This document shows, one piece after another, positions 8,613 to 18,976 of a stretch of DNA of 64,000 nt. This DNA is from Mycobacterium triplex. Its GTDB lineage: Bacteria; Actinomycetota; Actinomycetes; Mycobacteriales; Mycobacteriaceae. The notes under the pieces were generated by a model that did not search any database, was not told the origin of the DNA, and saw nothing but the letters and a program-made list of their open reading frames with translations. Both the position numbers and the translations under genes were made by a program. The DNA lies in assembly GCF_000689255.1 (NCBI RefSeq), contig NZ_HG964446.1:759330-823329 (forward strand), written 5' to 3'. Within the stretch, counting starts at the first letter, position 1; each line of letters begins with the position of its first letter.

Positions 8613-9119
8613 GTGAACAGCCCGCAATTCTCCCGCAGCGAACTCGCCGACGCGTTCGCGAAATTCGAGGCGACCGTCGACGCGGCCGCGCAGTCGCACG
8701 ACTGGGACGCCTGGGTTCAGCACTACACGCCCGACGTCGTGTACATCGAGCACGCGGCGGGCACCATGCACGGCCGCGACGAGGTCCGCGAGTGGATCGG
8801 TCGGACGATGGGCAGTTTTCCGGGCAGCCATATGGTCGCGTTCCCGTCGCTGTGGTCGGTGATCGACGAGCCCACCGGTCGCGTCATCATGCAACTCGAC
8901 AACCCGATGCGCGACCCTGGCGACGGCACCGTCATCGGCGAGACGAACATCTCGATCATCACTTACGCCGGCGACGGCCTGTGGCGTCAGCAGGAAGACA
9001 TCTACAACCCGCTGCGCTTCGTGCAGGCCACGCTCAAGTGGTGCCGCAAGGCGGCCGAACTCGGCACTCTCGACGAGGACGGTGCGCGATTCCTGGAGCA
9101 GTACGGCGGTGCCCAGTGA
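8613..9119 (+). CDS. SnoaL/NTF2-like protein (Rv0138 type)
   Basis: A 168-residue protein with the cone-shaped NTF2/SnoaL fold signature. An N-terminal helix ends in 'DWDAWVQHYTPDVVYIEHAAGTMHGRDEVREWI' (about residues 32-64), and later strands carry 'NISIITYAGDGLWRQQEDIYNP'. The GTG start is chosen because it follows the KstR-type palindrome at close range and gives the length recalled for Rv0138. Its stop overlaps the GTG of the following epimerase gene (GTGA), so the two are coupled. Fold members bind or isomerise small hydrophobic compounds; the activity here is unknown. Confidence 0.8.
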   Translation: MNSPQFSRSELADAFAKFEATVDAAAQSHDWDAWVQHYTPDVVYIEHAAGTMHGRDEVREWIGRTMGSFPGSHMVAFPSLWSVIDEPTGRVIMQLDNPMRDPGDGTVIGETNISIITYAGDGLWRQQEDIYNPLRFVQATLKWCRKAAELGTLDEDGARFLEQYGGAQ

Positions 9120-10129
9120 GCGCCAAGCCCAAGCTTGTCATCGGCGGCAACGGTTTTCTGGGCTCGCATGTGACCCGCCAGCTGGTCGCCGACGGCGAGC
9201 AGGTTCGGGTGATGGTGCGCGAAGGCGCGAATACCCGCTCCATCGACGACCTCGACGTCACCCGCTTTCACGGGGACGTCTTCGACACCGCCACCGTGCG
9301 CGAGGCGATGGACGGTGTCGACGACGTCTACTACTGCGTCGTCGACACCCGCGCCTGGCTGCGTGACACGGCGCCGCTGTTTCGCACCAACGTGGAGGGG
9401 GTGCGCAACGTTCTCGATGTCGCCGTCCACCAACCCTTGCGCCGGTTCATCTTCACCAGCACTTACGCGACGGTGGGCCGCCGGCACGGTCACGTGGCGA
9501 CCGAAGACGACGTGATCGCCTCCCGCGGGCTGACCCCCTACGTCCAGTCGCGTGTTCAGGCCGAAAACCTGGTGCTGCGCTACGTCGCCGACGCCGGGTT
9601 GCCCGCCGTCGCGATGTGCGTGTCCACCACCTACGGCGACGGCGACTGGGGCGGCACTCCACACGGCGCCTTCATCGCGGGCGCGGTCTTCGGCAAGCTG
9701 CCGTTTCTGATGAACGGCATTGAGCTGGAGGTCGTCGGCGTCGACGACGCCGCGCGGGCCATGATCCTGGCCGCCGAGCACGGCCGCGTCGGCGAGCGCT
9801 ACCTGGTCTCCGAGAAGATGATGGCGCTCAACGACTCGATCCGGATCGCGGCCGACGAGGCCGGCGTCCCGCCCCCGCAACGCGCGATCTCGGTCCCGAT
9901 GCTCTACGCACTGGCCGCGGCCGGCACGCTGAAAGCCAAGCTCACCGGCACCGATGCCCAACTCAGCCTCGCGTCGGTGCGGATGATGCGCGCCGAAGCG
10001 CCGGTGGACGCCGGCAAGGCGAAGCGGGAGTTGGGCTGGCAGCCGCGCCCGGTCGAGGAATCGATCCGCGAGGCCGCCCGGTTCTGGGCCGCGATGCGCG
10101 CCCCCCGAACGGCGGCCCAACCCGAATAG
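9116..10129 (+). CDS. NAD-dependent epimerase/dehydratase-like oxidoreductase (Rv0139 type)
   Basis: A 337-residue extended SDR. The Rossmann glycine motif 'VIGGNGFLGSH' lies at residues 7-17, and the acidic strand end 'FHGDVFD' follows near 50. The active-site region has 'STYATVG' and the pair 'YVQSRVQAE' (Y...K replaced by R, as in some 3-beta-HSD-like proteins). It is coupled to the SnoaL-like gene by a four-base overlap. The order Rv0138-Rv0139 is kept. A role on a steroid or lipid-like compound is suggested by the KstR-type site ahead of the operon, but is not shown. Confidence 0.82.
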   Translation: MSAKPKLVIGGNGFLGSHVTRQLVADGEQVRVMVREGANTRSIDDLDVTRFHGDVFDTATVREAMDGVDDVYYCVVDTRAWLRDTAPLFRTNVEGVRNVLDVAVHQPLRRFIFTSTYATVGRRHGHVATEDDVIASRGLTPYVQSRVQAENLVLRYVADAGLPAVAMCVSTTYGDGDWGGTPHGAFIAGAVFGKLPFLMNGIELEVVGVDDAARAMILAAEHGRVGERYLVSEKMMALNDSIRIAADEAGVPPPQRAISVPMLYALAAAGTLKAKLTGTDAQLSLASVRMMRAEAPVDAGKAKRELGWQPRPVEESIREAARFWAAMRAPRTAAQPE

Positions 10130-10139
10130 GCTCGGTCAG

Positions 10140-10982
10140 GTGGACCGGATACGTGTCGACCTGAACGGGCCGCCGCAGACGATGCTGGCGACGCTGTACG
10201 CCAAAGCACTCGACGCCGACGCGCCCAACTCGATCCTGAACGACCGCTACGCCAAGACCGCCGTGGACCGCATCGAATACGACTGGGCGACAACGACTAT
10301 CGACGCGCGACGGGCTCCGTCGGTCGCCGTTCGCACCGCGCACTTCGACAACTGGGCCCGCCAGTTTCTGGCCGTGCACGACCGCGCCTGCGTGCTGCAT
10401 GCGGGGTGTGGCCTGGACGCCCGGGTGTACCGGCTGGATCCGGGCCCGGGTGTGCGGTGGTACGACGTCGACCATCCCGACGTGATCAGCCTGCGCGAAC
10501 GCGTCTACCCGCCGCGGGCCAACTACCGGATGCTGGCCGCCTCGGTGACCGATCCGTCCTGGCTGGACGAGATACCGGCCGAGGATCCGGTGCTGTTCTG
10601 TGGCGAGGGCCTGACCATGTACCTGACCAAACACGACGGGCTGGCGCTGCTGCGCCGCGTCGTCGGACGATTCGGGTCGGGCGAATTGCAATTCGACGCG
10701 TTCAACACGTTCGGCATTCGCACCCAGGTGATCAATGCCGTGGTCCGGCGCTCCGGCTCGAAGCTGCAGTGGGGTATCGACGGGCCCGGCGACATCGTCG
10801 ACGCCGTTCCCGGTCTGCGCGTGCTGATGTGGGAATCGGTCTTCGACAGCGATACGTTCGAGCTGGTTGCACCGTATGTGCGCTGGATGGGCAGGGCGAT
10901 GGCGGCGGTGCCGGCGTTGCGCTACATGTCGCAATACCATCGCTACGCATTCGGGCCGGCGAACAAGGCCGGGAAGTCCTGA
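10140..10982 (+). CDS. SAM-dependent methyltransferase, LCM-like family
   Basis: A 280-residue class I methyltransferase of the leucine carboxyl methyltransferase-like family. The SAM motif I is 'VLHAGCGLDARVYRLDP' (about residues 83-99), followed by 'WYDVDHPDV' and a 'CGEGLTMYL' motif near 155. A GTG start at 10140 sits 10 bases after the epimerase stop. In H37Rv I recall no such gene between Rv0139 and Rv0140, so it is an insertion or a loss in the tubercle bacillus. The substrate is unknown. Confidence 0.82.
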   Translation: MDRIRVDLNGPPQTMLATLYAKALDADAPNSILNDRYAKTAVDRIEYDWATTTIDARRAPSVAVRTAHFDNWARQFLAVHDRACVLHAGCGLDARVYRLDPGPGVRWYDVDHPDVISLRERVYPPRANYRMLAASVTDPSWLDEIPAEDPVLFCGEGLTMYLTKHDGLALLRRVVGRFGSGELQFDAFNTFGIRTQVINAVVRRSGSKLQWGIDGPGDIVDAVPGLRVLMWESVFDSDTFELVAPYVRWMGRAMAAVPALRYMSQYHRYAFGPANKAGKS

Positions 10983-11025
10983 GCGCCCGGCGGTGTTGAA
11001 CCCGTACGTCTGAGGAGGAGCAAGC

Positions 11026-11406
11026 ATGGCCCACAAGGAAATCCTGGAACCCAACGCCGGGCACCCGATCACCATCACCCCGACGAAGGGACGCGTGCAG
11101 GTTCGCGTCAACGGCGAGCTGGTCGCCGACACCACCGCGGCACTCGAACTGCGGGAAGCCACTATCCCTGGGGTGCAATACATTCCGCTGGACGACGTGG
11201 TGCAAGAGCGGTTGACCCGCACCGAAACCGTCAGCTACTGCCCGTTCAAGGGGGACGCAAGCTACTACGCGGTGACCACCTCGGCCGGTGACACCGTCGA
11301 GGACGTGATCTGGACCTACGAGCAGCCGTACCCCGCGGTCGCCGAGATCGCCGGGCACGTCGCGTTCTACCCCACCAAAGCCGACATCAGCGTCACCGCC
11401 GAATAG
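11026..11406 (+). CDS. DUF427 domain protein (Rv0140 type)
   Basis: A 126-residue protein with one DUF427 domain. Marker segments are 'ILEPNAGHPITI', 'RVNGELVADTTAALELREA', 'YIPLDDV' and 'TVSYCPFKGDASYYAV'. The spaced Cys and Tyr-rich core is typical. A strong ribosome site (GAGGAG, about 11012) precedes ATG 11026. It closely matches what I recall of Rv0140. Function is unknown. A two-domain relative is encoded at 45.6 kb. Confidence 0.88.
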   Translation: MAHKEILEPNAGHPITITPTKGRVQVRVNGELVADTTAALELREATIPGVQYIPLDDVVQERLTRTETVSYCPFKGDASYYAVTTSAGDTVEDVIWTYEQPYPAVAEIAGHVAFYPTKADISVTAE

Positions 11407-11407
11407 G

Positions 11408-11794
11408 TCACTCGCCCAGGAGTTTGGCGTGCGCGCGGGTGTCGCTGTACTCGCGCATCGAGACGATCAGCCCCTCGCTGGTCTCGAAGATGCACACGAA
11501 CGGGGTGTCGTATTGCTCGCCGCTGGAGTTGGTGCCGGTGGCATGCGCCTCGACGACGACGGTTTCTCCTTCGTTGATGCAGCGCAGTAGATCGATGGTG
11601 AGTTCGACGGATTGTTTGCGCCGTTCGGTCGCGCGGCGCAGGGTTTCCTTGTCGTAGGTCTCGCGGGTGAACAGGCTCCAATAGCTGAAGTCGTCGCTGA
11701 GCAACGCGAAACCCTCGTCGACGTCGCCGCCTTCGCTCAGACTCTGGAGGAACATCCAGGCCAGCTCGGCATTGGGAGCATCGAACGGCGTCAT
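11408..11794 (-). CDS. SnoaL-like protein (Rv0141c type)
   Basis: A 128-residue NTF2/SnoaL-like protein when started at ATG 11794 (MTPFDAPNAE). A TTG start at 11833 would add 13 residues and reach almost to the divergent glycosylase start, so it is less likely. The fold markers are 'EGFALLSDDFSYWSLF' near residue 28 and the late 'FETSEGLIVSMREYSDTR'. It ends one base from the convergent DUF427 stop. The ligand is unknown. Confidence 0.72.
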   Translation of the reverse strand: MTPFDAPNAELAWMFLQSLSEGGDVDEGFALLSDDFSYWSLFTRETYDKETLRRATERRKQSVELTIDLLRCINEGETVVVEAHATGTNSSGEQYDTPFVCIFETSEGLIVSMREYSDTRAHAKLLGE

Positions 11795-11857
11795 CACATC
11801 GCAATAGTGTCTTGGCAGGTAGTGGACGGTCAATCAGATCCGAAATCTGGAGTCGTC

Positions 11858-12769
11858 GTGACGGGCACGCGTACGGTGAGGTTCCCCGGAGCAGTCAGCT
11901 TCGGGCACACCCTGGCGCCGCTGCGCCGGGGGCCCCGCGACCCGACCTTTCGGCTGCCGGGTGACGGCACCATCTGGCGGACCAGCCTGCTGCCCAGCGG
12001 GCCAGTCACCGCGCGTATCGGCCGCGCGGCCGCCGACGCCGCGCACTGCGAGGCCTGGGGCAGCGGCGCCGAGGAATTCCTCGAGCGGCTGCCCGCATTG
12101 CTGGGCGCCGACGACGACGCCTCGGACTTCGTCCCGACACACCCGACGGTGGCCGCGGCGCGGGCGCGCGTCCCGCACCTGCGCCTGGGCCGAACCGGGC
12201 AGGTGCTGGAAGCACTGATCCCGGCGATCATCGAGCAACGGGTGCCCGGCGTCGACGCGTTCTCCTCGTGGCGGGTGCTGGTGTCCAAGTACGGCACCCC
12301 GGCGCCCGGCCCCGCGCCGGCCGGCATGCGCGTGCTGCCGTCGGCCGAGGTGTGGCGAAACATCCCGTCGTGGGAATTCCATCGCGCCAACGTCGATCCG
12401 CGCCGGGCCCAGACCGTGGTCAGGTGTGCGCGCCGGGCGGCGGCGCTGGAACGGCTGGCGTCGCGGCCGGCGGCGCCGGCACGCGAAGCGCTGACGTCAC
12501 TGCCGGGGGTCGGGCAGTGGACGGCTGCCGAGACCGTGCAACGGGCCTTCGGCGATCCCGACGCCGTATCGGTCGGCGATTACCACATCCCGAAGATGAT
12601 CGGCTGGACGCTGCTGGGCCGCCCCGTCGACGACGACGGCATGCTCGAACTGCTGGAGCCGATGCGGCCCCACCGCCACCGGGCGGTCTGCTTGCTGTAT
12701 GCCAGTGGACTGGCCTACGAACCGCGCCGTGGCGCGCGGCTGCCGGTCCAGCAAATTCACGCCCTTTGA
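11858..12769 (+). CDS. AlkA-like DNA-3-methyladenine glycosylase (HhH-GPD)
   Basis: A 303-residue protein of the HhH-GPD base-excision superfamily (Rv0142 type). The helix-hairpin-helix is 'LTSLPGVGQWTAAET' near residue 215, and the catalytic aspartate lies in 'SVGDYHIPKM' about 25 residues later. The N-terminal 120 residues are less conserved and may hold the AlkA-type N domain. It begins at GTG 11858, 63 bases from the divergent SnoaL-like start. It would remove alkylated bases from DNA. Confidence 0.82.
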   Translation: MTGTRTVRFPGAVSFGHTLAPLRRGPRDPTFRLPGDGTIWRTSLLPSGPVTARIGRAAADAAHCEAWGSGAEEFLERLPALLGADDDASDFVPTHPTVAAARARVPHLRLGRTGQVLEALIPAIIEQRVPGVDAFSSWRVLVSKYGTPAPGPAPAGMRVLPSAEVWRNIPSWEFHRANVDPRRAQTVVRCARRAAALERLASRPAAPAREALTSLPGVGQWTAAETVQRAFGDPDAVSVGDYHIPKMIGWTLLGRPVDDDGMLELLEPMRPHRHRAVCLLYASGLAYEPRRGARLPVQQIHAL

Positions 12770-12788
12770 CCAGCCCGTGTTTTCCTGC

Positions 12789-12821
12789 CGGGCCTTCGGG
12801 TACCCGGTCGTCAATTGACGG
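12789..12821. promoter_or_regulatory. TTCG hairpin and 12-bp palindrome before dps
   Basis: CCGGG (12789-12793) pairs with CCCGG (12804-12808) across a TTCG-containing loop and could end glycosylase transcripts. Just after it, CGTCAATTGACG (12810-12821) is a perfect palindrome ending 24 bases before the dps ATG. It is a candidate operator for stress control of dps. No IdeR-type box is visible. Confidence 0.4.
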
Positions 12822-12845
12822 CTACGACATTCAGGAGCGCGATCG

Positions 12846-13397
12846 ATGACGCAGTTCACCATTCCGGGATTGACCGACAAGCAAGCCGCGCGGCTGACCG
12901 AACTGCTGCAGAAGCAATTGAGTACCTACAACGATCTGCACCTGACGTTGAAGCACATTCACTGGAATGTGGTGGGCCCCAACTTCATTGGTGTTCACGA
13001 GATGATCGATCCCCAGGTCGAAGCGGTGCGTGGGTTTGCCGACGATGTCGCCGAACGCATAGCGGCCCTTGGCGCGTCGCCGGAGGGGACGCCGGGCGCC
13101 ATCATTCGGGACCGGTCGTGGGACGACTACTCCGTCGGTCGCGACACTGTCCAGGCGCACCTGGCGGCGCTGGACCTCGTCTACAACGGCGTAATCGAGG
13201 ACGTCCGCGAAGCCATCGATGAGACAGACGAACTCGACCAGGTCACGCAGGATCTGCTGATCGGTCAGGCCGGGCCCCTGGAAAAGTTCCAGTGGTTCGT
13301 CCGCGCACACCTCGAGAGCGCCGGCGGCGCGCTGACCCACAGCGGCAAGAAGACCGAAAAGGGCGCGGCCGACACCGCGCGGCGCAAGAAGTCGTAG
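12846..13397 (+). CDS. dps: Dps ferritin-like DNA-binding protein
   Basis: A 183-residue protein very close to the recalled M. smegmatis Dps. The ferroxidase region 'LTLKHIHWNVVGPNFIGVHEMIDPQVE' spans about residues 35-61. The C terminus ends in a Lys/Arg-rich tail ('KKTEKGAADTARRKKS') used to bind DNA. The protein forms a 12-mer that oxidises iron with peroxide and shields DNA in starvation. The ribosome site AGGAG lies about ten bases upstream. H37Rv has no dps at this position, between the Rv0142- and Rv0143c-like genes. Confidence 0.95.
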   Translation: MTQFTIPGLTDKQAARLTELLQKQLSTYNDLHLTLKHIHWNVVGPNFIGVHEMIDPQVEAVRGFADDVAERIAALGASPEGTPGAIIRDRSWDDYSVGRDTVQAHLAALDLVYNGVIEDVREAIDETDELDQVTQDLLIGQAGPLEKFQWFVRAHLESAGGALTHSGKKTEKGAADTARRKKS

Positions 13398-13401
13398 CCG
13401 G

Positions 13402-14838
13402 TTACCGGGGCGTGGCGCGGCGCGCGCGCTCGGCCTCGGCGGTCTCTCGGTTGAGCCGCTGCGCTCGGTAAATGGTCACGTTGGTGCGCGAGATGAGCAA
13501 CGACGCGATCCCCACCGCGATGATTGCTCCGGGCACCACCGAGAACGAGCCCGTCATCTCCGCGACCATGATCATGATCGCCAGCGGGGCGCGGGCGACG
13601 CTGCCGAAACAACTCATCATGCCGACCACGACGAAGATGCCCGGACCGCCGGGTATGCCGGGCAATCCGGACAGCTCGCCGATGCGCCAGACCGCGGCGC
13701 CGACGAAGGCGCCGATCACGATGCCGGGGCCGAACAGCCCGCCGGAGCCTCCGCTACCGATCGACAGCGAGGTCGCGGCGATCTTGGCCAGTGGCAGCAC
13801 GATGACGACCCACAGCGGGATTGCCATCAGCGACCCGCGGTCGGCCGCGAGCTGGGCCCAGCCGTAGCCGCTGCTCAGGATCTCGGGGATCAGCAGACCC
13901 AGCAGACCGACCAGTAGGCCGCCCATCGCGGGCTTGAGTATCGGTCCGCCCGGCAGCCGGCGGGTGAGCCGGACCGAAGCGTGGAAGGCGACGGCGTACA
14001 GGTAGCCGATCGCCGCGGCGACCAGACCGATCACCACGAACCACAGCAGTGGCCAGGCCTTCTCGAAGCGGTATTCGGCGTCGATGTAGCCGAACAGTGG
14101 GTCGAAGCCCAGGAACGCACCGAGCACCGCGTACGCCGTGCCCGAGGTGATGAATCCGGGCAGCAGGCAGCGATAGTCGAAATCGTCGCGGTAGGTGATC
14201 GATGCGGCCAGCACCGCCCCGCCCAGCGGCGCGGCGAAGATCGCCCCGATACCGGCTCCGATGCCCAGCGCCACCGCGATCCGACCGTCCTCGTCGGACA
14301 GGCCGACGCGCCGGGTGAGCAGCGAGCAGAAGCCGGCGGAGATCTGTGCCGTCGGGCCCTCGCGGCCGCCCGAACCGCCGGAGCCGATGGTCAATGCGCT
14401 GGCGACCATCTTCACCAGCACCGCCCGGAAGCGGATCGCGCGGGGGTCGGTGTGCACCGCCTCGATGGCTTCGTCGGTGCCGTGCCCGGTGGCTTCCGGT
14501 GCGAGCTTGGCCACCAGTAAGGCCGACAGCAGCGCCCCGCCCGTCGTCACCAAGGGAATCGCCCACGGACGGGTGAAGCCCGGCGACCCGTGGCTGCCGC
14601 CCTCGCCCACCGGCGTGGGGATGCGGTAGTCGGCCAGATAGCCGAGCAGGAAATCGCCGGCGTATTTCAGGACCAGATAGAACGCCACCGCGCCCAGCCC
14701 CGAGATGACCCCGATCGTGATGCCCAGCGGGAACCACTTGCGCAGGTAGCTCGCGCTTCTGATCGATGCCCCGAATCGCCCGCCGGCAGCGGCGGCAGGA
14801 GCGACCGCGGGCTGGGGCTCGTCCTCGGTCGGCTCCAC
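13402..14838 (-). CDS. ClC-family chloride channel/transporter
   Basis: A 478-residue polytopic membrane protein (Rv0143c type). The selectivity-filter motifs are visible: 'GSGGSGGREGPTAQI' with the gating glutamate (about residues 152-166) and 'GSGGSGGLFGPGIVIGA' (about 360-376). About ten or more hydrophobic segments are distributed along the chain. No CBS domains follow, so it is a short ClC. It carries Cl- or exchanges Cl-/H+ across the inner membrane. Its GTG start at 14838 is divergent from the pirin gene; its end nearly touches dps. Confidence 0.93.
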   Translation of the reverse strand: MEPTEDEPQPAVAPAAAAGGRFGASIRSASYLRKWFPLGITIGVISGLGAVAFYLVLKYAGDFLLGYLADYRIPTPVGEGGSHGSPGFTRPWAIPLVTTGGALLSALLVAKLAPEATGHGTDEAIEAVHTDPRAIRFRAVLVKMVASALTIGSGGSGGREGPTAQISAGFCSLLTRRVGLSDEDGRIAVALGIGAGIGAIFAAPLGGAVLAASITYRDDFDYRCLLPGFITSGTAYAVLGAFLGFDPLFGYIDAEYRFEKAWPLLWFVVIGLVAAAIGYLYAVAFHASVRLTRRLPGGPILKPAMGGLLVGLLGLLIPEILSSGYGWAQLAADRGSLMAIPLWVVIVLPLAKIAATSLSIGSGGSGGLFGPGIVIGAFVGAAVWRIGELSGLPGIPGGPGIFVVVGMMSCFGSVARAPLAIMIMVAEMTGSFSVVPGAIIAVGIASLLISRTNVTIYRAQRLNRETAEAERARRATPR

Positions 14839-14915
14839 CGGGCCATCCTATGACAGTGCGGAATAAACGGACTCTGGTCCGGTTATACCGGTGGCCATTA
14901 GCGAAGGAGGTCGAC

Positions 14916-15896
14916 ATGCCTGCCATAACCGCAGACACCTTGACGTTGCCCCGGGTCGACGCGGCCAGCCCGGAGGAGACCGAACGCCCGGTCCGGTCGA
15001 TCACCACCGGGCCGCGCGGATACGAGGGCGAAGGGTTCCCGGTCGTCCGGGCATTCGCCGGCGTCAGCGCCGCCGCCCTGGACCCGTTTGTGCACATGGA
15101 CCAGATGGGGGAGGTGGACTACGAGCCGGGAGAGCCGCGGGGTACCGATTGGCACCCGCACCGCGGCTTCGAAACCGTCACCTACATGATCGACGGCAAA
15201 TTTGCGCACCAGGACTCCCACGGCGGTGGCGGCCTGATCGCTGACGGTGCGACGCAGTGGATGACGGCCGGGTCCGGCATCCTGCACATCGAGACCCCGC
15301 CGGCCGAATTGGTGGCAAGTGGCGGTCTTTTCCACGGCATCCAGCTCTGGGTGAATCTGCCGAAGAAGGACAAGTTCGCGGCGCCGAGGTATCAGGCCAT
15401 CGAAGGCCACGACGCCAGGCTGCTCGCCTCCGACGACGGCGAGGCCTTGATCCGCATCATCGCCGGCGAGATCGACGGCCGCGGCGGTCCCGGCGTCACT
15501 CACACCCCAATCACGCTGGCGCACGCCACAATTCAAAACGGGGCCAGGCTCAACGTTCCGTGGCGGCGTGATTTCAACGCGCTGCTTTATGTGTTGACCG
15601 GCAGTGGTGCTGTCGGCCCGGTCGCTCATCCGATACACCAGGGGCAATTAGCTGTGCTCGGGCCCGGCGATCGGATCACGGTGGCTGCTGCCTCCGGTGA
15701 ATCGTCATCGACCTCGGCAATGGATGTGTTACTGCTGGGCGGGCAACCCATTCGTGAGCCGGTTTTCCACTACGGACCTTTTGTGGTGAACTCGCGGGCG
15801 GAATTGATCCAAGCACTTGAGGACTACAAAGCGGGAAAGTTTGGCGATATTCCGCCAAATGCCTTAATGCCCACCCGAACGGGTGGCACACTCTAA
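14916..15896 (+). CDS. Pirin family protein
   Basis: A 326-residue bicupin. The metal ligands of pirins are all present: 'HPHRGFETVTYM' supplies two histidines and 'GILHIETPP' supplies the third His and the Glu. A full second cupin domain follows and ends near residue 300. Bacterial pirins bind Fe and some act as quercetin dioxygenases or metabolic regulators. A strong ribosome site (AAGGAGG, 14904-14910) fixes ATG 14916. The TetR gene begins two bases after its stop, suggesting one transcript. Confidence 0.92.
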   Translation: MPAITADTLTLPRVDAASPEETERPVRSITTGPRGYEGEGFPVVRAFAGVSAAALDPFVHMDQMGEVDYEPGEPRGTDWHPHRGFETVTYMIDGKFAHQDSHGGGGLIADGATQWMTAGSGILHIETPPAELVASGGLFHGIQLWVNLPKKDKFAAPRYQAIEGHDARLLASDDGEALIRIIAGEIDGRGGPGVTHTPITLAHATIQNGARLNVPWRRDFNALLYVLTGSGAVGPVAHPIHQGQLAVLGPGDRITVAAASGESSSTSAMDVLLLGGQPIREPVFHYGPFVVNSRAELIQALEDYKAGKFGDIPPNALMPTRTGGTL

Positions 15897-15898
15897 CG

Positions 15899-16531
15899 GT
15901 GCCGTCAACGGCGAGGCGCCGGCCGGGCCGTCCACCCGCCGCGAAGGCAGACGAGACGCGCAAGAGAATCTTGCGCGCCGGGCGCATGGTGTTCAGCGAA
16001 CGCGGCTACGAGGGGGCGACTTTCCAGGCCATCGCGGTGCGCGCCGATCTGACCCGGCCGGCCATCAACCACTACTTTTCCAGCAAGCGGGTGCTGTATC
16101 GGGAAGTGTTGAGCCAAACCTCCGAACAGCTCTTCGGCGCCGGCATTGCGCAGGCGGAGCGCGAGACCGGCGTGATGGCGAAGCTGACCGGATTCATCTC
16201 GGCGGCGGTGGCGACGAATTCCGAGCATCCGGCGGCCTCGGCGTTTTTGATCAGCTCGATTCTGGAATGTCAGCGACACCCCGAATTGAGCCAATCCGAA
16301 AATGACGCGATACGGATTTGCCGGGATTTTTTGACACGTGTCATCAACGACGCAATCGAGCAGGGGGAGTTCGCAGTCCCGTTCGATGCGCATGCGCTGA
16401 TCGAGACGCTGCTGGTGGTGCTGTGCGGTGTCGGCTTCTATGCCGGCTATGTGCAGAGCTATCAGGAGATGCAGCCAGTGACCGGAATGCTCGGTCAGTT
16501 ACTGGACGGCGCGCTGTTCAAGGCGCGCTAG
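15899..16531 (+). CDS. TetR-family regulator (Rv0144 type)
   Basis: A 210-residue regulator. A basic N-terminal stretch ('ARRRPGRPPAAKADETRKRIL') precedes the helix-turn-helix 'DLTRPAINHYFSSKRVLYREV' (about residues 50-70). The C-terminal ligand-binding domain is hydrophobic. The GTG start lies two bases after the pirin stop, so it is probably co-transcribed with pirin. Position next to the methyltransferase array matches Rv0144. Confidence 0.87.
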   Translation: MPSTARRRPGRPPAAKADETRKRILRAGRMVFSERGYEGATFQAIAVRADLTRPAINHYFSSKRVLYREVLSQTSEQLFGAGIAQAERETGVMAKLTGFISAAVATNSEHPAASAFLISSILECQRHPELSQSENDAIRICRDFLTRVINDAIEQGEFAVPFDAHALIETLLVVLCGVGFYAGYVQSYQEMQPVTGMLGQLLDGALFKAR

Positions 16532-16606
16532 CCACCCATCGGGCGCAGTGAGATCGCGCACAAAGCGCATAGGCTAACTAACTTTTTCGGGTATCATGGC
16601 GCCGAA

Positions 16607-17815
<1,209 letters not shown>

Positions 17816-17830
17816 CCGGGAGCAAGTTAA

Positions 17831-18775
<945 letters not shown>

Positions 18776-18976
18776 TGGCACGCACCGCAGGCCACGCGCT
18801 GAGCAGGCAGTTCGCCGGATAACCGCGGACCGGGTCGGCGAGCATGGCGGCCCCGCCCGGCGGAGCTTGCTTTACTTCCCAACCGACCGGATGGTTAGGA
18901 TCGCGGTTATCGCCCGTTTGTGTCCGCGAGCACAGTTGTGGGCATTCCCGGGAAGGTGCGAGAGGGGAAGACAGCG
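18776..18976. promoter_or_regulatory. Non-coding gap with a candidate operator before the ALDH gene
   Basis: 201 bases without a convincing gene. The imperfect dyad AACCGACCGGATGGTT (18881-18896) lies about 80 bases upstream of the aldehyde dehydrogenase start and looks like a TetR-type site. Directly after the methyltransferase stop a short in-frame GTG peptide (VARTAG..., ends 18822) resembles the beginning of another array member but is too short to call. Confidence 0.4.
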
